From Thermoleophilia bacterium (GTDB taxonomy: Bacteria; Actinomycetota; Thermoleophilia; Gaiellales; Gaiellaceae), in NCBI GenBank assembly GCA_014534155.1, contig JACVSB010000060.1:1-8501 (forward strand): a DNA stretch of 8,501 bases, read 5' to 3'. The first letter of the stretch is position 1. The number at the start of each line of letters is the position of its first letter. The notes below the pieces were generated by a model, which saw only the letters and a list, made by a program, of their open reading frames with translations, made no database searches and was not told the origin of the DNA. Below are positions 1-6,317 of this stretch, piece by piece. The position numbers and the translations under genes are program-made.

Positions 1-203
1 ACGCCCGGCAGGGGCAGCGCGTCGTCATCTCGGTGGACTCGCAGCTCGCCGACGAGGTGCACCTGCACGGCTACGACCTCTCGACCGACGTCGCGCCCGG
101 CCAGCCCGCGCGGATCGAGTTCCGTGCGGACACCCCGGGCCGGTTCACGATCGAGCTCGAGGAGCGCGGGGAGGAGATCGCGGAGCTTCGCGTCACTCCG
201 TGA
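1..203 (+). CDS. Cupredoxin-like domain protein, C-terminal part
   Basis: The 5' end lies outside the window. The visible 66 residues (codons from base 3, stop TGA at 201-203) have the beta-strand rhythm of a cupredoxin/EfeO-type domain: a VVISVDSQLADEVHLHGYDL segment, a turn containing APGQPARIEF, then PGRFTIELEERG and a final strand ending RVTP. Such domains are usually exported and bind copper or act in metal or electron transfer. Two His residues flank a Leu in the HLHG turn, but the Cys and downstream Met/His of a classical type-1 copper site are not seen, so metal binding is uncertain. The stop overlaps the GTG start of the next gene (GTGA, 200-203), indicating translational coupling. 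Domain family fairly sure; function unknown. Confidence 0.75.
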   Translation, partial: ARQGQRVVISVDSQLADEVHLHGYDLSTDVAPGQPARIEFRADTPGRFTIELEERGEEIAELRVTP

Positions 204-1177
204 CGCCGGTCCTCGCCCACGGGGTCGGCAGCGTCCAGGACCTGCCGGTTCCCCAGTGGCTCTTCCTCTACGGGGCCGCCGTCGTCCTCGTCGTCTCCTT
301 CCTCGCCCTCGCGCTCCTCTGGCGGCGTCCTGTCCTCGAGCGCGAGACCCGGCGCCCGCTTCCGGAGGCGCTGCAGCGCACGGTGGTCTCCCCCGTTCTC
401 CGGGCGGCCCTCGGCACGCTCGGCTTCGCTCTCCTCGTTCTCGTCATGGCCACCGCTCTCCTCGGCGAGCGCTCGGCCGCCACCAACATCGCGCCGACGT
501 TCGTTTACGTCGCGTTCTGGCTCGGTCTCGTCCCGTTCGTTGTCCTTCTGGGAAACGTGTGGGCGTGGCTCAACCCGTGGCGCGCGGCGGCCGACGCGCT
601 CGCCGCGGTGTCGCGAACCCTTGGCGGGGGGTCGGAGCCCTTCCCGTACCCCTCTCGCCTTGGCCGCTGGCCAGCCGCCGCCGGGCTCTTCGCCTTCGCC
701 TCGCTCGAGCTCGCGTGGCACGACCCAGCCGACCCTCGGCACCTCGCGCTCGCGGTCTTCGTCTACAGCGGGATCCAGTGGATCGGGTCGCTCGTCTTCG
801 GGCGGCGCGCCTGGTTCGAGAACGGGGAGGCCTTCAGCGTCTACTTCTGGCTCCTCTCGCGGGTTGCTCCCCTCGACCTCCGGCGGCGGGACGGCGGGTG
901 CGAGCTCGTCGCCCGACCTCCCCTGGTCGGCCTCGCGGTGCTGCGCGACCCACGGCCGGGGACGATCGCCTTCGTCGCCGTCATGCTCGGCTCGGTCGGC
1001 TTCGACGGGTTCAGCCGCACGAGCGTCTGGCAGGACCTGCTCGTCGGGCGGGGCGAGCTCGAGCGGACGGCCCTCAACCTCGCCGGCCTGCTCGCCGCCG
1101 TTCTCGCGGTCGCGCTCGCCTACGCGCTCGCGATCCTCGCAGTCCGGTCGCTCACGGGGTCACGTGCTGCGCTCTAG
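200..1177 (+). CDS. Multi-pass membrane protein, cut by in-frame TAG
   Basis: Starts at GTG 200, overlapping the stop of the cupredoxin-like gene by four bases, and reads 325 residues to a TAG at 1175-1177. The N-terminus has an AHGVG segment, then DLPVPQWLF. About seven hydrophobic segments follow, roughly at residues 20-41, 67-88, 99-121, 158-173, 182-200, 255-270 and 291-316. The stretch APTFVYVAFWLGLVPFVVLL followed by NPWRA (residues 98-128) resembles a family of about 440-residue integral membrane proteins common in Actinomycetota, with no function I can vouch for. The coupled cupredoxin gene suggests a joint envelope role, possibly in metal or redox handling (inference). The same frame continues after the TAG with well-conserved-looking sequence, so this is probably the front three quarters of a longer protein. 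I see no reason for the family to end here. Confidence 0.8.
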   Translation: MTPVLAHGVGSVQDLPVPQWLFLYGAAVVLVVSFLALALLWRRPVLERETRRPLPEALQRTVVSPVLRAALGTLGFALLVLVMATALLGERSAATNIAPTFVYVAFWLGLVPFVVLLGNVWAWLNPWRAAADALAAVSRTLGGGSEPFPYPSRLGRWPAAAGLFAFASLELAWHDPADPRHLALAVFVYSGIQWIGSLVFGRRAWFENGEAFSVYFWLLSRVAPLDLRRRDGGCELVARPPLVGLAVLRDPRPGTIAFVAVMLGSVGFDGFSRTSVWQDLLVGRGELERTALNLAGLLAAVLAVALAYALAILAVRSLTGSRAAL

Positions 1178-1540
1178 GGGGCCTTCGCCGCGAGCCTCGT
1201 CCCCATCGCGCTCGTGTACGCCGTCTCCCACTACTTCTCGCTCCTCGTTGTCCAGGGCCAGTTCCTCGTCCCGCTTGCGTCGGACCCCTTCGGGTACGGG
1301 TGGGACCTCGTCGGCTCGCGCGACGTTCGCCCCAACCTCGCGCCCCTCTCGCCGAGCGCGATCTGGTACGTCCAGGTCGCGACGCTCGTCACGGGTCACG
1401 TCGCCGGCCTCGTGCTCGCACACGACCGCGCCCTCACCCTCTTTCACGGGGGTCGCCAGGCGGTCCGTTCGCAGGTTCCCTTCCTCGTGCTCATGGTCGC
1501 CTACACCGTGGCCGGCCTCTGGCTTCTCTCGCAGGACTAG
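1178..1540 (+). pseudogene. C-terminal remainder of the membrane protein after TAG
   Basis: This is the direct in-frame continuation of the preceding membrane protein: 120 codons after the TAG, starting GAFAASLVPIAL and ending at TAG 1538-1540. It holds two or three further hydrophobic segments, and motifs such as VSHYFSLLV, LASDPFGYGWDL, AIWYVQVATLV and GHVAGLVLAHDRAL, which I associate with the C-terminus of this membrane family. The first start codon available after the stop is GTG 1214, which would give a 108-residue product, but no Shine-Dalgarno sequence precedes it. With the TAG read as sense the whole protein would be 446 residues, about the usual family length. Explanations: nonsense mutation, sequencing error, readthrough, or split translation. 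One substitution suffices because the frame is the same on both sides. Confidence 0.65.
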
Positions 1541-1541
1541 C

Positions 1542-3410
1542 CTAGGCGCCCCCCGCCTTGTGCAGCGCGGCGTAGATCGCGCGCCCCGTCTTAGCCGGGA
1601 CGCCGGGGATCCCTTCCAGCTCCTCGGCGGAGGCGGCGAGGAGCCGCTCGGGCGACCCGAAGTGGCGCAGGAGCGCGCGCTTGCGCGCAGGGCCGACGCC
1701 CGGGAGGGCGTCGAGAAGCGACGTGCGGGCCTGCGCGCCGCGGCGCTGGCGGTGGAAGCCGAGCGCGAAGCGGTGCGCCTCGTCCCGGATCCGCTGCAGG
1801 AGCTGCAGACCCGGGGAGGCAGGGTCGAGCCGGACGGGCTCCGCGCGGCCGGGCACGAAGACCTCCTCCTCACGCTTGGCCAGCGCGATCACCGCGACCC
1901 GCGGGAGGTTGTACGCCCGCATGGCCGCGAGCGCGGCCGCGAGCTGGCCCTTCCCGCCGTCGACGACGACGAGGTTCGGGACGGCTGCGAACCCCTCGTC
2001 GTACTCCTCGGCGACGACGCTTCCCGCACGCGCGAAGCGGCGGGACACGACCTCGGCCATCATCGCGAAGTCGTCCTGCCCCACGTCGCTTCGGATCCCG
2101 AACTTGCGGTAGTGCGCCTTCTTGGGCAGCGCGTCCTGGAAGACCACCATCGAGCCGACGGGTGCCTCCTCCTGCAGGTTCGAGATGTCGAAGCACTCGA
2201 TCCGGATCGGAAGGCTCTCGAGGTTGAGCGCCTCGCGCAGCTCCTCGAGGGCCTCCACCCGGCGGGTCCGCCTGCGCTCGCTCTCGGCGACGTCGTTTCG
2301 CAGCGCGAGCTCCGCGTTCTGGCGGGCGAGCTCCTGGAGGCGCCGCTTCTCGCCTCGCCGCGCAGGCCGAACGTCGACACGCGAGCCGCGGCGCTCGGCG
2401 AGGAACGACTCCAGCGCCGCGTTCTCGCCTGCCTCGGGCGGGACGACGATCTCCGGGGGGACGGCCGGCGCGCTCCCGTAGTACTCCAGGCAGAAGGCCT
2501 CGACGAGCCCTGCGGCGTCCTGCCCCGCCACGTTCTCCAGGTGGAAGCTGTGCCGGTCGACGAGGCGGCCGCCGCGAAGCGGGAAGACCTGTACCGCCGC
2601 GCGGGCTCCGTCGCTCGCGACGCCGAGGACGTCGACCGTCCCGATCGCGCGCTTGTCGGCGGCTTGCCGCTCGGCTAGGTGGCGCACGGCGAAGAGGCGG
2701 TTTCGGTAGCGGGCCGCCTGCTCGAAGCGCTGCTCCGCGGCCGCATCTTGCATGCGGAGCGCGAGCTCGCGCAGGATCGGCTCCGTGTCGCCGGAGAGGA
2801 AGGCGACGACGCCGTCGATGATCTGGCGGTACTCGCCCTCCGAGACGTAGCCGACGCAGGGAGCGAGGCAGCGCTCGATGTGGTAGTCGAGGCAGGGGAT
2901 CCCCGAGTGCCGGCCCGGACGCGGACCCTCGCAGGGGCGGTACGGGAAGACCCGGTTCAGGACGTCCAGCGTCTCGCGCACCTTCTTCGCGTTCGCGTAG
3001 GGCCCGAAGTAGACGACCCCGCGCCGGTGGCGCTCGCGCGTGAACATGACGCGCGGGTAGTCGTCCTCGACGGTCACCGCGATGTAGGGGTACGACTTGT
3101 CGTCGCGCAGCCGGACGTTGAACGGCGGGCGGTGGCGGCGGATGAGGTTCTGCTCGAGATGCATCGCCTCCGTCTCCGACGAGGTGACGATGACCTCGAT
3201 CCGGTCGACGCGGTCGGCCATCTTCTCGAGGCCCCGTCGCGTCTCCCCGCTGCCGAAGTAGGAGCGGACCCGCGAGCGCAGCGACTTCGCCTTCCCCACG
3301 TAGAGCACGTTCTCCCGGCCGTCGCGAAAGAGGTACACGCCGGGCTCGGGCGGCAGCGTCTTCAGCTGGAGCTCGAGACGCTCTTCCCGGCTCCCCTCGC
3401 GTACGGCCAT
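1542..3410 (-). CDS. uvrC: UvrABC excinuclease subunit C
   Basis: A 622-residue UvrC, normal length, which makes both incisions around a DNA lesion after UvrA/UvrB recognition in nucleotide excision repair. Order: GIY-YIG nuclease (about 18-100; PGVYLF at 23-28, YVGKAKSLRSRV at 37-48, glutamates in SSETEAMHLE), a cysteine set C160, C173, C181, C185 matching the iron-sulfur ligands described for E. coli UvrC, a UVR helix for UvrB contact (about 214-240), the RNase H-like nuclease (about 400-550) with D408 (FDIS), D484 (VDGGKGQL) and H546 (DEAHRFA) as catalytic triad, and tandem helix-hairpin-helix (about 565-618; LPGVGPARKRALL and IPGVPAKTGRAI). ATG 3410 is chosen because homology begins there; the frame stays open upstream only inside the neighbouring gene. 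The sirtuin-GrpB gene ends 23 bp upstream, so co-transcription is likely. No strong Shine-Dalgarno. Its stop lies one base from the stop of the convergent membrane gene. Confidence 0.97.
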   Translation of the reverse strand: MAVREGSREERLELQLKTLPPEPGVYLFRDGRENVLYVGKAKSLRSRVRSYFGSGETRRGLEKMADRVDRIEVIVTSSETEAMHLEQNLIRRHRPPFNVRLRDDKSYPYIAVTVEDDYPRVMFTRERHRRGVVYFGPYANAKKVRETLDVLNRVFPYRPCEGPRPGRHSGIPCLDYHIERCLAPCVGYVSEGEYRQIIDGVVAFLSGDTEPILRELALRMQDAAAEQRFEQAARYRNRLFAVRHLAERQAADKRAIGTVDVLGVASDGARAAVQVFPLRGGRLVDRHSFHLENVAGQDAAGLVEAFCLEYYGSAPAVPPEIVVPPEAGENAALESFLAERRGSRVDVRPARRGEKRRLQELARQNAELALRNDVAESERRRTRRVEALEELREALNLESLPIRIECFDISNLQEEAPVGSMVVFQDALPKKAHYRKFGIRSDVGQDDFAMMAEVVSRRFARAGSVVAEEYDEGFAAVPNLVVVDGGKGQLAAALAAMRAYNLPRVAVIALAKREEEVFVPGRAEPVRLDPASPGLQLLQRIRDEAHRFALGFHRQRRGAQARTSLLDALPGVGPARKRALLRHFGSPERLLAASAEELEGIPGVPAKTGRAIYAALHKAGGA

Positions 3411-3433
3411 GGCACGGCCAGCGTAGCCAGGCG

Positions 3434-4789
3434 TCAGCCGAGGCCTGCCCACGCGCGCGCACGCTTCGCGAGGGCCGCTGTGTATCGCGTCTTCGCCTCG
3501 GCGTACCGCTCCCACCGGCGGCCTACGGCCTCCGCGACGCGGCGCTTCTCCTCGCCGTAGAGCCGCGCCTCCTCCGGGTGGGCGCGCAGGTAGTCGCGGA
3601 AGGCGAGGTGCTCGCGCCACAGGTCGCCCCCGTGCTCGACGGCGTGCACGTGGTGCGTCCGCCGGGAGAGCCCCTTGCGGAAGAAGAGGCGTCCGGGGAG
3701 GCCGAACTCGCCCAGGTACTCGTACCCGAGCCCTTCCATCCGGCGCACCTCCGCGCGCGCGAGCTCGAGCTCGCGCAGGCCGACGAGCAGGTCGAGCACC
3801 GGTTTGGCGGCGAGCCCGGGAACCGAGGTGGACCCGATGTGCTCGACGGCGACCACGCGCCGGCCGAGCGCGGCATGCACGCGCTCGGCCTCCCGCTCGG
3901 CCCGCACCCGCCAGGCGGGATCGTGCTCGGAGACGACGACCGGCTGGCCCGCCGGGAGGAGGCGGGCCGCGAGCTCCGCGAGGACGTCACCGGCGCTCGC
4001 GTCGAGCGTGAGCGCGGCGCGGGAGTCCGCCCCGGTCGGCCCGCGGTTGACGACCGCGACGAGCCCGCCGGCGTCGACCGTCGCCTGCGGCAGGCCGGCT
4101 GCGGGGTAGACCTCGAGCGAGGAGCCGACGACGAGCAGGAGCCGAGCCGCGCGCGCGAGCGCGGTCGCCCGATCGAGCGCCTCGGCAGGCAGGAGCTCGT
4201 CGAAGAAGACGACGTCGGGCTTGAGGACGCCCTCGCAGCGCGCACAGCGCGGTACGCCGTCCGTCGCCTCGATCAGGGCCAGGACGTCGTCCAGGCGGAA
4301 ACGCGAGCGGCAGCGCGGGCACGACGAGGTGGCGACCGAGCCGTGCACCTCGACCACGCACCGGCTTCCGGCGCGTTGGTGCAGGAGGTCGGTGTTCTGC
4401 GTCACGACCGCGCGCACGAGTCCCGCTTCCTCGAGCCGGACGAGCGCGCGGTGGGCGCGGTTCGGCTCTGCGGCCGCGACCATCGCGATTCGGGGCCCGT
4501 AGAACCGCCACACCTTCTCGGGATCGCGGCGAAAGGCACCGAGCGTCGCGTACTCGCGCGGATCGAGCTCGGACCGGAGCCGCCTTATCCCTTGCGGCGC
4601 TCTGCCGCTCGTCCCGGCCCCGCCGCCCGCGCTTCGCTCGCCCACTGGCCCGCCGGGGCCGCGGAAGGTCGGGATACCGCTCTCCTCGCTCGCCCCCGCC
4701 CCCGTGAGGACGACGGTCGGCTGGTTGCGCGTGACCAGCTCGGCGAGCCGCTCGACGGTCGCGCTCGCCGCGGTGGAGCCGCTCGGCAT
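3434..4789 (-). CDS. Sir2 sirtuin fused to GrpB/UPF0157 domain
   Basis: A single 451-residue frame with two domains. Residues about 12-275 are a Sir2-type NAD+-dependent protein deacylase: GAGASEESGIPTFRG (30-44), TQNTDLLHQRAGS (130-142), catalytic H149 in VHGS, a zinc site C157/C160/C182/C185 and VVGSSLEVYPAAG (220-232). Residues about 282-445 are a GrpB/UPF0157 domain of nucleotidyltransferase-like fold: EHDPAW, HIGSTSVPGLAAKPVLDLLV (317-336), and a THHVHAV segment (378-384). The linker is only about seven residues, and I find no internal start codon there, so the fusion looks genuine. GrpB is known fused to dephospho-CoA kinase in actinobacteria; pairing with a sirtuin is unusual to me. 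Oddities: T133 where sirtuins usually have Ile, D197 where FGE is usual, and a Gly/Arg-rich insertion at about 47-73. Start ATG 4789; no clear Shine-Dalgarno. Upstream of uvrC in the same direction, 23 bp apart. Substrate unknown. Confidence 0.9.
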   Translation of the reverse strand: MPSGSTAASATVERLAELVTRNQPTVVLTGAGASEESGIPTFRGPGGPVGERSAGGGAGTSGRAPQGIRRLRSELDPREYATLGAFRRDPEKVWRFYGPRIAMVAAAEPNRAHRALVRLEEAGLVRAVVTQNTDLLHQRAGSRCVVEVHGSVATSSCPRCRSRFRLDDVLALIEATDGVPRCARCEGVLKPDVVFFDELLPAEALDRATALARAARLLLVVGSSLEVYPAAGLPQATVDAGGLVAVVNRGPTGADSRAALTLDASAGDVLAELAARLLPAGQPVVVSEHDPAWRVRAEREAERVHAALGRRVVAVEHIGSTSVPGLAAKPVLDLLVGLRELELARAEVRRMEGLGYEYLGEFGLPGRLFFRKGLSRRTHHVHAVEHGGDLWREHLAFRDYLRAHPEEARLYGEEKRRVAEAVGRRWERYAEAKTRYTAALAKRARAWAGLG

Positions 4790-4916
4790 CCCCGCATTAC
4801 AGCCGACCCCGTTCCCGGCGGCGCGACTCGAGCCCCGGGCGCGGCCGCCGCCCGCCGGCGTCCGCGCCCGGCCTCACGACCGTAGACCCCGAGGGCGCGA
4901 AGAAGCGGCGCCAACC

Positions 4917-4946
4917 GTCAAGACGCGGTCACGCGGCGGCTACGAT
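4917..4946 (+). promoter_or_regulatory. Putative leaderless promoter of chdC
   Basis: TACGAT at 4941-4946 fits the actinobacterial TANNNT -10 pattern and ends exactly six bases before the chdC ATG at 4953, the spacing expected if transcription starts at the start codon. GTCAAG at 4917-4922 is a weak -35 candidate with an 18-bp spacer. No Shine-Dalgarno precedes this ATG, which agrees with a leaderless mRNA. The 163 bp between the sirtuin start (4789) and chdC must also hold the divergent promoter; I could not place that one. Confidence 0.4.
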
Positions 4947-4952
4947 CGAGCC

Positions 4953-5666
4953 ATGGCCGGTGAGCGCCAGCCCGCGCAGTACGTCGCGTACACGCTCTAC
5001 CGGGTGGCGCCCGAGTGGCGGCGCCTCCCAGTTGAGGAGCGCGCTGCCGGCAAGGAGGCGTTCGCCGAGGTCGTGGCCGAGTGGCAGGAGCGGATGGAGC
5101 TTCGCACGTACAGCCTCGTAGGCGTGCGGGCGGAGGTCGACTTCATGTTCTGGAAGCTGAGCGAGCACTGGGACGACTTCCGGCGTCTGGCGGCCGACCT
5201 GAACGCGACGCCCCTCGCGGCCTACCTCGAGACGCCCTACTCGTACATCGCCGCTTCACGCCCCTCGAAGTACTTCGAGCTGGAGCCGCGCCGGCCGGCC
5301 CGCCGGATCGTGCCCCGGGGAGCGCCCTACCTCGTCGTCTACCCGTTCGTGAAGAGGCGGGAGTGGTACTCGCTCCCCCTCGAGGACCGGGGCCGCGCGA
5401 TGCGGGAGCACGCGGAGGTCGGGAGCCGGTTCGTGACCGTCACGAACCACACGACCTACTCGTTCGGCATCGACGACCAGGAGTTCATGACCGCGTTCGA
5501 ATGCGAGGAGCCCGCGGACTTCCTGGAGCTCATGCTGGCGCTGCGCGAGACGGAGGCGAGCCGCTACACCGAGCGCGACACGCCGATCTTCGTGGGCGAG
5601 GCGGCCGAGACTCGGTCCCTCCTCGACTCGCTCGACGGCGCCTCCGCACGGGTCGCCGCCACGTAG
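4953..5666 (+). CDS. chdC: Coproheme decarboxylase (HemQ/ChdC)
   Basis: A 237-residue member of the chlorite dismutase superfamily, of the branch that decarboxylates iron-coproporphyrin III to protoheme, the last step of the coproporphyrin-dependent heme pathway of Actinomycetota and Firmicutes; cytoplasmic. Two ferredoxin-like halves are visible. The first has the YVAYTLYRVAPEWRRLP start and DFMFWKLSEHWDDFRRLAADLN (63-84). The second has YLVVYPFVKRREWYSLP (126-142) with Y130 and K134 at the catalytic YPxxK positions, the proximal heme ligand H153 in MREHAEVG, TTYSFGIDDQEFMTAFE (167-183) and ETEASRYTERDTPIFVG (199-215). ATG 4953 is chosen because family similarity starts just after it; upstream extension in this frame is low-complexity. 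Divergent from the sirtuin gene, with no other heme genes beside it. Peroxide-driven coproheme decarboxylation is far more likely than chlorite dismutation. Confidence 0.95.
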   Translation: MAGERQPAQYVAYTLYRVAPEWRRLPVEERAAGKEAFAEVVAEWQERMELRTYSLVGVRAEVDFMFWKLSEHWDDFRRLAADLNATPLAAYLETPYSYIAASRPSKYFELEPRRPARRIVPRGAPYLVVYPFVKRREWYSLPLEDRGRAMREHAEVGSRFVTVTNHTTYSFGIDDQEFMTAFECEEPADFLELMLALRETEASRYTERDTPIFVGEAAETRSLLDSLDGASARVAAT

Positions 5667-5669
5667 CGG

Positions 5670-5695
5670 GGGAGGGCGACCGAGGCCGCCCTCCC
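5670..5695. terminator. GC-rich hairpin between convergent genes
   Basis: GGGAGGGCG (5670-5678) and CGCCCTCCC (5687-5695) form a perfect 9-bp stem with an 8-base loop. It starts four bases after the chdC stop and ends 11 bases before the stop of the convergent YtkA-like gene. Being symmetric it could serve both strands. There is no T-tract on either side, as is common in high-GC actinobacteria, so termination is inferred from position and stem strength. Confidence 0.6.
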
Positions 5696-5706
5696 GCTGC
5701 CACGGC

Positions 5707-6261
5707 CTACGGCGTCGGCGACGGGCCTCCGCGCCGGAGGACGAGGATACTTCCCGCCCCTATCAGCCCGACGACGAGGAGACCCGAGATGAGAGGCCAG
5801 ACCGGGAAGTCGTCCTCGCCCGTCGCGGCGGCGGCCGGGGATGGTTCGCGCGGCGAGGCGGTGGGCGCGGCCGCCGCCGGCGTGCCGACCTGCACGTACC
5901 CGCCCTCGTAGGCCCGCTCGGTGACGCCGTCGACGAGCGTGTAGTGCCACCGGCCCTCCGACGGGAAGACGACGTTGACGCGGTAGACGAGCTGGCCGTC
6001 TGGCGCCTGCGTCCCCGTCGGCTTCGCCGCGAACGTCCGCGTCGCCCCGCCGGGCCCTTCGATCGTGATCCCGGGCGTCGCCTCGGCGAGGATGTCCGGC
6101 TCGCCGTGGACGAGGAGCTCCGCACGCCACGGCTCGCCGGGGTCCGTCGGCGACGGCCCTCCCGAGGAGATCGAGACGCTCATCTCCTTCGCCGCCGCCG
6201 CGGACGTGATCGCCGCCGCGGCGGTCACTGCGAGCGCCAGTGCCGTCAGCATCCGTCGCAT
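5707..6261 (-). CDS. Secreted, membrane-anchored YtkA-like protein
   Basis: A 184-residue exported protein. Residues 1-24 form a signal peptide (MRRMLTALALAVTAAAAITS, then AAAA before KEMS). Residues about 25-126 form a compact beta domain with PGEPWRAELLVHG (41-53), TPGITIEGPGGATRTFAAKP (62-81) and LVYRVNVVFPSEGRWHYTLV (91-110); this last pattern resembles YtkA/FixH-like domains. An Ala/Pro/Ser-rich linker (127-149) leads to one membrane helix (about 153-175), then RRGG and a short tail. The predicted topology puts the beta domain outside and the tail inside. ATG 6261 is preceded by AAGGGAG seven bases upstream; ATG 6252 is an alternative. It lies 56 bp downstream of the lysyl oxidase gene and is probably its last operon partner. 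YtkA-like domains often occur near copper genes, but no Met/His-rich site is visible here, so a copper role is only inference. Confidence 0.8.
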   Translation of the reverse strand: MRRMLTALALAVTAAAAITSAAAAKEMSVSISSGGPSPTDPGEPWRAELLVHGEPDILAEATPGITIEGPGGATRTFAAKPTGTQAPDGQLVYRVNVVFPSEGRWHYTLVDGVTERAYEGGYVQVGTPAAAAPTASPREPSPAAAATGEDDFPVWPLISGLLVVGLIGAGSILVLRRGGPSPTP

Positions 6262-6268
6262 GACCGTT

Positions 6269-6275
6269 CTCCCTT
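6269..6275 (-). promoter_or_regulatory. Strong ribosome binding site of YtkA-like gene
   Basis: On the minus strand AAGGGAG lies seven bases before ATG 6261. It is the clearest Shine-Dalgarno in the 5707-7897 cluster and fixes the start at 6261 over 6252. Its presence suggests independent initiation rather than coupling to the lysyl oxidase gene. Confidence 0.6.
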
Positions 6276-6282
6276 CGTCGTT

Positions 6283-6311
6283 TCCGCCTCTACACCCCGC
6301 GCGCGGGCGGA
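6283..6311. other. Weak intergenic hairpin and GC palindrome
   Basis: TCCGCC (6283-6288) pairs with GGCGGA (6306-6311), and the loop contains the 12-base palindrome CCCGCGCGCGGG (6296-6307). It sits between the lysyl oxidase stop and the next gene's ribosome binding site. It may be a processing or attenuation structure, or just GC-rich chance; there is no T-tract. Confidence 0.25.
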
Positions 6312-6317
6312 GTTCCC

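Noticed and set aside
540..2678. 712-codon open frame on the plus strand overlapping the membrane gene and antisense to uvrC
   Set aside because: Ser/Arg/Pro-rich, with no motif, and lies over two genes with clear families; typical GC-rich shadow frame.
2679..3560. 293-codon plus-strand frame antisense to uvrC
   Set aside because: Continues the same shadow frame after one stop; composition is the mirror of uvrC, with no family motif.
3411..3620. Upstream extension of uvrC by 70 residues
   Set aside because: The extension is Arg/Pro-rich and overlaps the end of the sirtuin-GrpB gene; UvrC homology starts just after ATG 3410.
3578..4885. 435-codon plus-strand frame antisense to the sirtuin-GrpB gene
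   Set aside because: Glu/Arg/Asp-rich shadow; the minus strand carries all recognisable sirtuin and GrpB motifs.
4953..5666. True chlorite dismutase instead of coproheme decarboxylase
   Set aside because: YPFVK with Y130/K134, the EH heme-ligand motif and the actinobacterial form fit HemQ/ChdC; no perchlorate-reduction genes are nearby.
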